From Cololabis saira (lineage: Eukaryota; Chordata; Actinopteri; Beloniformes; Belonidae), in assembly GCF_033807715.1 (NCBI RefSeq), contig NC_084601.1:3052501-3116500 (forward strand): a DNA stretch of 64,000 nt, read 5' to 3'. Below the pieces are notes generated by a model, which saw only the letters and a list, made by a program, of their open reading frames with translations, made no database searches and was not told the DNA's origin. Below, one piece after another: positions 1-12,600 of this stretch (the stretch's first letter is position 1; every line of letters starts with the position of its first letter). The translations under genes were made by a program, and so were the position numbers.

Positions 1-381
1 AGTCCTGAAAACCCAGGGTTAAACCTGAAGTTACCTCGCTAACCCCAAATCCCGCTTCGTAGTACAGGCCCCTGGTCTTGTGTTTCTCCGTGTTTAGAAG
101 AACTTCCTGGACTCAAAAGACCAGGATTCCTTGTGAACAGAGCATGTGCAGAAAACAAATTCCTGTTCCGTTTGATGGGGATATTCCGTTTGGAGTTTAC
201 ATGACCCAATATTCAGGTTTTAAAAGGAGTAACCCAGGGCTCATATTGGGGTTTTAAAAACCAGAATATGAGCAAATTCTGATTATTCAAAGGGGTTATT
301 GGTGTTTACATGGCCGTGCAAATTCGGGTTATTGCCAATATTCGAGTTTTAAAAGGGTTATTGATGCATGGAAACACAGTC
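1..381 (+). mobile_element. Family B (Harbinger-like) element copy B1, right end; another MITE end at 1-70
   Basis: From about 72 to 381 this matches the right arm of family B, ending GATGCATGGAAACACAGTC. Positions 1-70 look like the end of a different fish MITE (reverse complement begins GGGCCTGTACTACGAAGC) inserted in it. The left part is outside the window. Confidence 0.7.
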
Positions 382-479
382 AGTGTTCCATATCTCTCGA
401 CCTTCAACAGACTAGAAAAAAACCTGAAGCTTTGACATGATTATGGTGCCTGATTGTTTCTCAGTGCTACAGGTCTGAC

Positions 480-641
480 CTTGAGTTTGTGTTCTTTGCG
501 GTTGATGATGACTGCAGTGATCTGCTGGTCCATGAAGATGAGGATGGTACAGAGCAGAGCAGGAAGTGCTGCCACCAACAGTGTCCACCAGGGGTTTCCT
601 CCCAGCGGGTCCATCAGCCAGCCTCGGTGCTTAGACGTAGG
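480..641 (-). CDS. slc4a7: slc4a7 coding exon 19 (TM8, MDQQITAVI signature)
   Basis: 162 nt between acceptor TATGACCTGCAG and donor AAG|GTCAGA. Encodes [40 protein letters not shown] and [14 protein letters not shown]. It is the last exon of the gene in this window. Confidence 0.97.
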
Positions 642-3600
642 CTGCAGGTCATACATGGAATAACATCAGTTGAATAATCATCTTACAGAGCATGTAAGTA
701 AGTGCCTTTGCCATTTGAACATTCAAGCACTATGATACCTGCCCACCTACCTCAAACCGGTCAGGGACATTCAGCTTAGGGGAAGGAATCCCCATCAGAT
801 AGTCCACCAACACCATGACCATTATGGTTATAAACACAGCAAAATCACTGATAGTGGAACGCACCTACAACACACACAAGCACATATTAGAGCTGACGAA
901 ATCATTTGTAAAACAATTTTCTCACATTTCTGACCCCTCTATTCTTTCTTGACCGTCACTCTCCTACTCTTTTAGTTCTGGTGGCTGCAGAAACAGACGC
1001 TCATCTTCTGATTGGCTGGTTTTGACGTCACGTTTCAAGTTACCTTGTCACATGACACGGACCAGCCCAACAAGCCCAACAGGCCACCACATACGGGGTT
1101 TCCACACAGTCACTTCAGCTACAGTATGCAAGACAGCGGAATCCAAGTTTTATTTGTTCATTAGTATCGATACTACAGGATCGATACTACAGGATCGATA
1201 CTACAGGATCGATACTACAGGATCGATACTACAGGATCGATACTCCCACCCCTTCTTGCCATTAGGGGTGGGACAATACGAGTAACTCAAGATTCAATAC
1301 TGTGGCGATATGTGGCCCACGATAACGATATAACGATATTCAATATATTGTAAGAAATTTCATCAACGATATATGTGACTGAAAAAGAAAAAATACCCAT
1401 AAAAAGGAAAACGTCTTTATGAAGTTTTGGCATTGAATAAATGCATAACTACAATGAACAAAGAAAGTTCATTTGTTTAGAGCCTCACTGCCTCCTAGTT
1501 TTGTAAATGTAAACACTGAACAGCTGGACTAATTAAAGTGCATGAACATTAATAAGATGTTTTATATAAACCAGGACAGTGCACTGCTTTGTTTCTAATA
1601 CTGAACAGTAGGAATGGGTGATATTTTACCGTTCACGATAAACCGTCAAAAAAATTCCCCACGGTAAGAATTTGTCATCTCGCGGTAAAAACCATAAATT
1701 CCCGTTGGTGACGTTTTTGTGTAAAACTGATTTATGGTTCTGTGTTAAATCCATGCAGAGCCTAAGGCGTTGTGATTTTATAAGCTAAGAAAACTTGAAG
1801 GACAATGTTACTTTTGCTGTTTGCACTGTTATCCCACTGTTTAAGCCATACAGTTAGAATAAATGTTGAATCTGTTCTTACATTTCAAACTTGTTTCATT
1901 TGAGTCATTACAGTTTTGCAGTACATATGTACTAATTTATTTGGTTTTTATTAATTCAATTTAATTGGTGTAGTTTAGTAGCATTTAGTATCTTTTAGAG
2001 CAGTGTTTTGGGGGCTCCAAAGACTGAATGTGGTGATAGATTTATAGTTAAAAAGGTGGAGTTGAATTGGTATTTTTTTTATCGTTATCGGGATAAATGC
2101 CAGAAATTATCATGATAAAATGTTTTAGTCCATACCGCCCATCCCTACTGAACAGTCGGTAAGCAACTTAATTTTGCATCGTACCTCACTGCCTCCTAGT
2201 CTTGTAAATGTAAACACCGTACAGCTGGACAATAGTGCGGTAACAACCGCGTAAATCCATTATGCGTGTTATAATAAAATATCAATATTTGCCGTCAGTT
2301 TATCAATTATTTATCATGACAGAGAGCGCAACAATATATTGCAATATCGATTTTTCCCCCACCACTACTTGCCATGCTAATTATCTATGAGATCTAAACA
2401 TTTACAGAACATGAACATTTTTTTGATTCATCCATCCACACTTGCATGAACCCAGAAGTATAATAGACCCCGTTCTTGTGTAATGTTTCAGATATATGGA
2501 TTTCATATTGTTCATATATTGAAAACAGCACTATAAACATTGGCTCATGACTTTAAAGCCCCGATATCCTCTTGATGCTCGTATAGCAGACATGAGGGAC
2601 ATAAACTGATGTGCTCCAACGTCTCACCTTGGTGGGGAAGTATCTGTCCGTCTTGAACTGCTTCAAGAATGAGGATAAAAAGAAGGTGGTAAAGAAGAGG
2701 ATAATGGACCAGAAGAGAACATCTGGGATGTAGGGACCAAGGTGACCACAAGCAGGACCCTCAAATTCCCCTTTGAGCAATTTACACATCTAGAGGAAGA
2801 AAAAAAAGAGAAAAGAAAGATCAAAATGTGAATGTTACCTGCGCTTTACTCCTAATGATGCGTAGTATTTGGAGTACTTTGATAGAATAGACACGGTTGC
2901 TGTTGAGGCATAGGTAGGTGTAGTTACTGGAATTATATACAGGACTGTCTCAGAAAATTAGAATATTGTGATAAAGTTCTTTATTTTCTGTAATGCAATT
3001 AAAAAAAACAAAAAAACAGTTTAAGATTAAGATTCCCAGAATATTCTAATTTTTTTAGATAGGATATTTGAGTTTTCTTAAACTGTAAGCCATGATCAGC
3101 AATATTAAAATAATAAAAGGCTTGCAATATTTCAGTTGATTTGTAATGAATCCAGAATGTATGACATTTTTGCATTACAGGAAAAAAAAGAACTTTATCA
3201 CAATATTCTAATTTTCTGAGACAGTCCTGTATATCTTTATTAAATATTATTCAATGCAGCCAGCAACTGTTGTCAAATCGAAGGGTACTACTTCCTCTAC
3301 AGCTTGTTAATCATGCTCAATCAAGACTACAGGCTCTTAAATGAACGGATATTCCTCTCTCTCATTTGTGGCTGTACAGTTCTCTATTTTACAGCAGAAA
3401 GTGTGTGCTGGTGTCCTGCATTCTGATTCTGATTGTGAATGTGAACTACAAAAATCTCAGTATTAAATCTTCCCATCAGGGGTCCGTTTCACAAAGCAGG
3501 TTCAACAAACTCTGAGTCTAATCCTGAACTCTTAGTTGATCTACTCTGAGATCGGAAACTCTGAGTTTTCGGTTCCAGAACAGCTGATTTGAGTTAATTT

Positions 3601-6600
3601 ACTCAACTCTAAGTAGTAGGTGACTAAGTAGTCTCCTGGAGATAAGCGCGTGCGCCACAACTATCGAAAGCCAGTATCAATGGAGCCCTGATTCGACGAG
3701 TCACCATAGCAAGGGGAAAGAGGAGGTCTGCTTTTTCACCTGAATGGAATTAGAGATTTTAATGGCGATTTTGAACATGTTTTTTTTCAAAAAAAAAGAG
3801 TGCGCATTAATTCTGCACCTTCATCAATTGTGTCTTCATCAAAAGGACATGCCATGTTCGTGACAATGGACTTCTAATATATATTCTGACTCTGTTTTTA
3901 ATGACAGACGGCAGAACTTCGCGAAAACTCGCCTGCTGACTGAATGAATGAGGAAATCAAATGTGCGTGTGTCTCTGAAAGAGGCGGAGACGCAGAGAAA
4001 CTCCAGGTTCATTGAGATAAACCTGGTCCCGACCAGGTTAGGTTCAGAGCGTCTGTTACTACGGTAACTGACCCAGAGCTTAAGTTACCTCTCTTTGTGA
4101 AACAGGCTAGAGTTACCCCTCTCTCTCTGGTTTGAGTTACCTCCCTTTGTGAAACGGAAAACTCAGTTTCCCTCATTTCAGGGTTAACAGACTCAGAGTT
4201 TTCACTAAACCTGCTTTGTGAAACGGACCCCAGGACTTGGTGTGAAACAAAACAGCTGTGAAATAATTTATTTTCCTCGACTTTGCAAAATTCAGCTTGG
4301 GACCCAACTCCTGCAATGAGATGAATAACCATGTAAACAGTCCGTGTCCTCTTTCAACCATCACTTATTTCTAACAATATGCCTGCACTGGCTTTGTTAG
4401 ATAAAGATTTGCTGAAAAGCAAATTCTCCCCAAAATTATATTCATATATTCAGTATTTTGAATGTTAATATGTCACTAGTTGTTGTAATACTTGTTTGGT
4501 CCACTAGAGACCGCTCTGAGCTCGTCTCACCGAGACATTGAGGCTGCTCCAGGGGATGGACTCGGAGCTGTTGAATCCCGTCCGGTTCCAGTGCTGGAAG
4601 TGCTCATCGGATGCGTTGGTTGGTGGAGCACATTGACACCTGGAGGCAAGAGAACCAATTCTGAAAACATAATCTGGATCTTGATCAAACAGAAAATAAC
4701 ATTTATAAAAGGGATAAAGGGTCTATTCTTGACAGGAATCCATTCAAGTGCACAACAAACTACTTCATGTATTCCACTGTAACTTAACATGACGGACGAT
4801 CTTTTCAAAGGGAATTGATCAGTACCCCTTTAATGCAGTATTGATCTTTGTAGGTTGTTTTTTTTTTTCTCTAAATAGGAGAATATGGTTAAAAATAGAA
4901 AAAAAACTGCGTGTGTTTTTCAGGAAAAAAAAAAAAGAAGAGCATTGATAGCCCACTGAGAAGCACTTTTGTCCAATTCTTCATCCAAAACATACAGTAT
5001 TGACAATCAATGCTCTGACAAAAAGAACTCCATACAAAGTTTATACAGGACTGTCTCAGAAAATTAGAATATTGTGATAAAGTCCTTTATTTTCTGTAAT
5101 GCAGAAATGTCATACATTCTGGATTCATTACAAATCAACTGAAATATTGCAAGCCTTTTATTATTTTAATATTGCTGATCATGGCTTACAGCTTAAGAAA
5201 ACTCAAATATCCTATCTCAAAAAATTAGAACATTCTGGGAATTTTAATCTTAAACTGTAAACCATAATCAGCAATATTAAAATAATGAAAGGCTTGCAAT
5301 ATTTCAGTTGATTTGTAATTAATCCAGAATGTATAACTTTTTTTTTTTTTTTTTTTAAATTGCATTACAGAAAATAAAGAGCTGTATCACAATATTTTAA
5401 TTTTCTGAGACAGTCCTGTATGTACAATAAGCCCTGCATAAGTCCATTTAATTCAAACATTACCATGTCAGTTTTCTTGATTATCAGGGGGACGTGTTCA
5501 GGCCGTGTGAGTGATTCCCTGAGCCGTGACAACACCAACACCTTTGTGTAAAGTTTTTTGGTGGCTGCAACTACTTTACAATTATGAAGAGTATATGCTA
5601 CGTCAGGGGTCGGCAACCCAAAATGTTGAAAGAGCCATATTGGACCAAAAACACAAAAAACAAATATGTCTGGAGCCGCAAAAAATGAAAAGTCTTGTAT
5701 CAGCCTTAGAATGAAGGCAACACATGCTGCATGTATCTATATTCAAGGTTCTTCTCAAACAGAAAGTAACAGAAATGTGCACCTGCTATTTTTAATGTAA
5801 GGTATTGTAATGTTGTTTGCACTGTTTGTTGTTGTTGTTGTTGTTGTTAAATTGATTTTATTGTTGTTGCGCCAGTTAAGCCTCTTGGCCAGGTCTCCCT
5901 CGTAAAAGAGATTCAGTCTCAAGGGATTTTCCTGGTAAAATAAAGGTTAAATAAATATTAGTTAGAACTGGGGGGAGATTTTTTTTTTTTTCATTATGCA
6001 CTTTGAGAAAAGTCAAAATGTCGAGAAAAAAGTCGAAATGTCGAGATTAATGTTGAAGTACAATCTTGAGAAAAAAGTCGAAATGTCGAGAAAAAAGTCG
6101 AAATGTTGAGAAAAAAAGTCGAAATGTCGAGAAAGTCAACATTTCAAGAAAAAAGTTGAAATGTCGAGATTAAAAAAGGAAAAAAGAAAAAAAAAAAAAA
6201 AAAAGGTCAAACATTTTTGAAAAAGCTCCAGGAGCCACTAGGGCGGCGCTAAAGAACACCATGCGGCTCTAAAGCCGTGGGTTGCCAACCCCTGTGCTAC
6301 GTGAATATACACCTGATTCTTCAAATAGGATGTTGGAGTAATTTTATCTTTAATATCCCTACTCACGAGTAAAGTGTAAGATTGTCCAGGTTGTTGTGCA
6401 TATTGACAGGATAGAGGTCTCCGAGGTGAAACAGTTTCTCCAGGGCCTCGTAGATGAAGATGATGCAGATGAGCGCGGCGAAGGCTTCCTCTGTGAAGCG
6501 GGTGATGTAGCAGACCAGGGAGCTGGCGTCGGTGGCCACCAGGAGGAGACACAAGAAGGCCGTCCACAAACCAATGCTGGTCCGCAGTGACAGGTAGGAC

Positions 6601-9600
6601 AAGCTGTAGTCACTAGGAAACACACAAGCATCAACATGAACAGTTAGGGCCTGACAATCCTCAGGAAAATGTTTATCGGGTTGTAACAAAAGTAAACCTG
6701 CTCAGACTCACTTGCAGAACTTAAAAAGGATCTTTTCAAACACTAAAACAGGCCCCGTGCTGCCAAGAATAGTGAGGGGTTGGCCTGCAAAGAGGGAGTA
6801 CGCCACTCCCGTCAGTGACGCCCCAAACAGAGACTCGATTGCACTCTGTGGAGAGAGAGAGAGAAAAAGTTAGGGAGTAAGAATAACTGGGGAGGTGAAA
6901 CTGTACCAAAGAGAATTGAAAAGTCAAGCTTTAAAAGAGGGGGGAAAAAAAAGACAGACCCTCTGAGCAGAACACAAAGAGTCGATTAAACAGACTGTCC
7001 CGTGTCTGAAAGGCTAGATAAACTGTTCAAAGGTTTCCACCCTGCTGACGTGTCCAAAGCCGTATCCCTGTGTAGCCCTCGCCTGCTGAGTTTACTTAAA
7101 CAAATTACACACATCATCTGACAGACAGTATTTGTGCCAACAGTCGCTGGTGTCGTACGAGCAGCGGGATAAAGAGCAGCGGGATAAAGAGCAGAGAGAC
7201 GCGCACAGAGGGAAAGCAATACCATAATGAACAGCTTGGACTGAGATAAATGGCCTGAGAATATTAAAGGAGTGTGGCAGTCAATTGGTGATAACTTTAC
7301 AGCATGATAGGATTGCTCTGTGGCTGTGTGGCTTAATGAATAAGTAGATCAATACCTCTATATTTTCTAAGTTTCACATAAATAAGGATTAATGAGTTAA
7401 TTGTTTTGGATATTTGATTCATTCAGCCCTCCTTGTTTCTCCTGATAGGGCTTTTCCTATCCAATCTGCTATGAAAATACCACTCATCTGTACTGTTCTT
7501 CCTGATGAGTGTCGCAAACATTGGCAGCTATAATTATCTCCATTGCACAGAATTAGCCTTGTTTCTCTGGATTAAATTTGATTTACATGGAGCAGTACCA
7601 ATGGACACGAGAGAAGCCGCCTCTCAACCCAACTGGATAGTCATACAACCAATCAGACCAACGAAGCAGGCAACAGAGCAATACCAGACTATATCTACAA
7701 GAGAATGGCGTGAAGTGGAGTAGGCATGCTGGAAAATCACTGACTACGTTTACATGCAGTCAAAATTCAGGTTATTGCTAATATTCCGGTTACTGAAACA
7801 TTCGGAATATTCCGTTTACATGCGTGAGCAAACAGGGTTATCCCTGTTTACATGGTAATTAATCATTCGGGATATCACGATCAAACCAGCGACACGCGGA
7901 GAACATGATGACGCAATTCCCGTCATTTCCGCTTCTTCTTCCTGTATCCAAATTCCAAACAAATGCTGCTTCACGCAACTTTTCTCTCACCTCCTTTTAA
8001 ATCTCGCTATCCCAGTACTTTCTACCATCCACGAATGCCAAAATGTTCAAAAAGGGCTGGATGGATAAAGGGATGATGATGATAGAGTGGCTGAGGCAGG
8101 TCTATGTGCGGCGACCCGGTGGTTTTTTTCCACACATCACCATCGCTGCTGATCTGTGACTCTATGCACGCCCATCTCACAGACAATGTAAAAAAAGAAG
8201 TGAAAAATATGAACGCTGTGCTTGCTGTTATTCTGGGAGGTCTGACAAAGGAACTCCAACCGCTGGACGTCGGTGTGAACCGGCCGTTCAAATTGAAGCC
8301 TTATGGTTCCGCGTTAAATCGACGCAGAGCCTACGCCGTATCTTACAGTCAGACGACACCCCAGGGTGCCGCGACACCCCGGTCGAGAAAGGCTGGTTTA
8401 GAAGTACGTCCTGGACTCAAAAGACCAGGATTCCTTGCGAACAGGGCATGCGCAGAAAACAAATTCCTGTTCCGTTCGGCGTTTACATGACCCAATATTC
8501 TGGTTTTAAAAGGAGTAACCCAGGGCTCATATTCAGGTTTTTAAAAACCCCAATATGAGCAAATTCGGGTTATTGGTGTTTACATGGCCGTGCAAATTCG
8601 GGTTATTGCCAATATTCAGGTTTTAAAAGGGTTATTGATGCATGGAAACACAGTCACTGTTATTTGACTTATCAGTAAGTCCTGCCCTCCTTAGTTACTG
8701 TTGCTAATCTGGACAATCTATCATTACCATGTACAACTTTACAAAGCTGACTTGTTTAATGCATAGTTTCAGATCTACTATGCAACAGAACTTCTCACAT
8801 CTCGTGCTACACAGCAAGTATTAGATCTCAGTACATCTCCAGTTACGTAGATAGAACCTCTTAGCTACCTAACATTAGAACTGAAGTTAAAAGCATCGAT
8901 GCTTTAATTAACCCTAGAATAAATACAGACATCCTTGTTGATCTTAAGTTGGTGACTTAACTAAAGTAGATATTTAGCTCTGCTTTGTTTTGATTTAGGA
9001 AGTGGAATAACAAACTCCATTGTGTATCCTCTCGTGATACAAGGAGTCAGTATTACAAGTACACCAGATGCAGTGTTTAAAAATGTTTTTGGCATCAACT
9101 CCATAAAACAGATAGGAGTTCAGGAGTCTGAGCTCCAGTTCCGTGCTGCTGATATGCAAGACAGGCGAGGCTCACTTGTGTTTGAGGGTGAGCTCTGATC
9201 CTGCAGCCATGTGTGCTGTTTTGAGTCGTGTCTCTTGGATAGTCCTGTATGAGTTTATTACAGCCACACCCCTGCTCCATTGTGACTGACTCGGTATGAT
9301 CTGTGCTAGTGGAAATGGCTGTGACTCTCAAAATAGAAAGTTTTACAAAATAAATAGGCATGGCTTTTCAGGATAATGTGTCGCACTTTTGCCAAATTGT
9401 AAAAAAAAAAAAAAAAAAAAAAAATGGATGGAGTTTACTCATTTCCCTCTCGGCCATTGTGAAACTTCATAGTTACTCTGGCTCCGTCCTTACTGGAGCT
9501 TCTAACTGTTCTGAGCAGAGTGTGTTTATAGTTGTATGTCTTGTTTGTGCCACTCTGTGATGGAGCTGTCCTGAGTGCCAGCCTGAAGACAGTTGCTATT

Positions 9601-12600
9601 GGCTCCAGTAGCAGCCGAGTATGATCGCAGATCCGCCGCTATTAGATCTGAACTACTAGCAAAAGCCTGTTTAAATGCCAAAGGTAGCAGCGTTGACACG
9701 CTGCCGGTTTCTTTCCTCGCAGCAGCCATATTCACATTTGTGTGGTGCCGTTTCAAATGTGTTGAGGTTCCACGTGTTGCCAGAAACATGCCCGATTGTT
9801 CACAAACCCAGTGGGCTCATGAAATAGTCAGTGCTGTTACATGCACATCTAAATCAAGCTATTGGCAACAATCTATTTAAGGATTAAACAGGAGTTTCCG
9901 AGAAATCCAAGAATACATGCGCGAGAAGGCAAGCGATTAATGAATGAGGTGCGTTCGACTCCGCTGTGCTAGGTGGCGCCACATGCACTTTTGCGCTGGC
10001 ATTCTTCCGGTTCCTTCCTTGTTGTTAGTCTTCTTTTCTCCCTTGTCTTGATATTCTGGCTTTCACGGTGTCGTCACTCCCGGAAGGTGGAGTCCGGGAC
10101 AGTCGCGAGCTCGGCTAAGCGTGGGTTGCGTATACAGGACTGTCTCAGAAAATTTGAATATTGTGATTTTCTGTAATGCAATTACAAAAACGTCATACAT
10201 TCTGGATTCATTACAAATCAACTGAAATATTGCAAGCCTTTTATTATTTTAATATTGCTGATCATGGCTTACAGCTTAAGAAAACTCAAATATCCTATCT
10301 CAAAAAAATAGAATATTCTGGGAATATTCTCTTAATCTTAAACTAAGCCATAGTCAGCAATATTAAAATAATAAAAGGTTTGCAATATTTCAGTTGATTT
10401 GTAATGAATCCAGAATGTATGACTTTTTTTTTTTTTTATATAAATTGCATTACAGAAAATAAAGAACTTTATCACAATATTCTAATTTTCTGAGACAGTC
10501 CTGTACATGCCTGAATAACTGGAATTAGGACGGCATTATCTGGCACCAATAGCTCCATGTCAAGAGTTTCAGATCGGTTAGACTACAGCCCGGCTAAGGT
10601 GTATACATGGCTTTTAAAAATACAATATCGGTCGGATTAAGGCAATAAACCGAAATTTGTAATGAGTGACTTCTAAGTGTCAAGTTCTATAACTTACTAT
10701 GTTGCCTTTTGTTGCCTCTCCCAGCAGCCCTCCGAACGTGATGACCGGGGACATGCAGGCGCAGTAGAGGAAGAGGATGGACGCTAGACACTGCAGACTC
10801 AGGGATTCCCTTATGTCGCTCCAGTAGAACGGGGCTTTCCGCTTGATATCCATGATCAAACCTCCAAATATCCTGCACAAAGAGAGGGGGACATTTTATT
10901 TGGACTTTAATGCTACTTTCCTATATCACTCCACAATAAAAAAGGTGATACTTTTAAAATGTATCAATTCTAGGGCTGAAACGATTCCTCGAATAATCTG
11001 AGTAATTGGATTACAAAAAATGATCGAGGAATTTTCTCTGCCTCGAGGAATCGTTTAATTTTGCAGCTCAAAGCATCGTATTTCGCCAGGACTACATCAC
11101 GTAAAAGAAGAGGCGGCGGATATGTAAAATATGTAAAAACGTAATAAAGCTAACTGGGTAGTTTTCAATTTTAGCTCTGTAGTCATTCATGGATAAAACA
11201 AGCAGCGCTGGTGCCTAATGTGCTCCAATACAGCAGGGCTCAGAATTATATTTTGAACACTGCCAAAACTCAAAATCTTATACTTTAACTTAAAACTTAA
11301 CTAGAACTTAAAATTTGCTTGACACAAATGAAAGTTCAATTGAAACACGTGGGTCATAGTTGCAGCTATAGAACAAAACTATAATAGTTAGTCTCAAATA
11401 TAGCTTCGCGGTAGATATGCTGCTATAGGCTTATGCTGCAGGGGGCACCGACATGATCCGCTGGGCGGTGCCTCTCACCCTTCTTCTCCTCTCCTTTTCC
11501 CTGCCTCTCTTCTCCATTTACATTTTTATTTATTATAAATATCTCATAGCTATCATTTTTGTCCATCGTTCCTGTAGTTTCTTGTGCCGGCCCCCCTTTT
11601 TTCTCTTTTGTGCATGTTTGCAGGCTGGAGCCTCGGGAGCTGCGTTCTGGCCTATGTTCCCGCCCCCGCCCCCCCATCCCCATCCCCGGTCATCCCGTTG
11701 CTGCTTCCACCTGCCTACGTGGATGTCTGCTGTTGCTGCTTCCGCCTGCCTGCACCCCATCCCCTCCCCCCCCACCTCTGGTCATCCCGCTGCTGCTTCC
11801 ACCTGCCTGCTGTGCTGCTGACGTCCCCGACCCCCCAGTCTGGCCTTCGGCAGGAGGGTCCCCCCTTATGATCCTGGTCCTGCTCAAGGTTTCTTCCCTC
11901 CTAAAGGGGAATTTTTTCTTGCCACTGTTTGGCTTAAGGCTTTTCTCCCACTATGGGAGTTTTTACCTGCCATTGTTTATATAATAATTGCTCGGGGGTT
12001 TATGTTCATGTTCTGGATCTCTGGAAAGCGTCTAGAGATAACATCTGTTGTATTAGATGCTATATAAATAACATTGAATTGAAAAACACCTAACCTTTTA
12101 AGTTATGTCTGATATCAGGTGTAATGGCATTTTTAGGTTAGAAATAAGAACATTTCTTGGTAAGATCCTTAGTTTTTTGAGTGAAGGCAGTGAATTTTTT
12201 CGACTGGTGTAAGTTCAGGGTTTTTAAATGCACAGCCCTGAACCTACTGGATTATATCATTTAGTCTTAGTGATGTCAATTAACATCTTATGTATATTTA
12301 TAATTGCTCTTTAACTAAACAAAAATATGTTTTATCCGATTACTCGATGGAATTATCAGTAGAATACTCGATTACTAAAATATTCGATAGCTGCAGCCCT
12401 AATCAATTCGTCCGCATAAAAGGGTCGAGGGAATCCAAAGGGTGGGCACACGTTACGTAAAATCTGTTTGGTTTACCTTTAAGTGATTCTTCAAAATGTT
12501 TCAAATGTTAACATATATTCATGTTATAGGCAGACTGGGTTAATAACTAACATTATCTAAATAAGCTGTGACCATACTAAAAAGCTAAATTATTTTCCAT

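Noticed and set aside
1168..1243. CRISPR-like short tandem repeat
   Set aside because: The units are contiguous with no spacers. It is a minisatellite in a vertebrate genome.
5526..5714. Short open frames across MITE and hAT sequences near 5400-5700
   Set aside because: They run over transposon ends, have no family resemblance and no splice context.
9830..10665. Possible additional TIR element enclosing family A copy 3
   Set aside because: Ends with TTACATGCACATC on the left and ATTACAAATTTCGG reversed on the right are only weakly alike, and no target duplication was found.
11453..11984. Overlapping open frames rich in Pro/Cys/Leu
   Set aside because: They arise from a C-rich retroposon tail nested in a hAT element. 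All frames are open because of composition.
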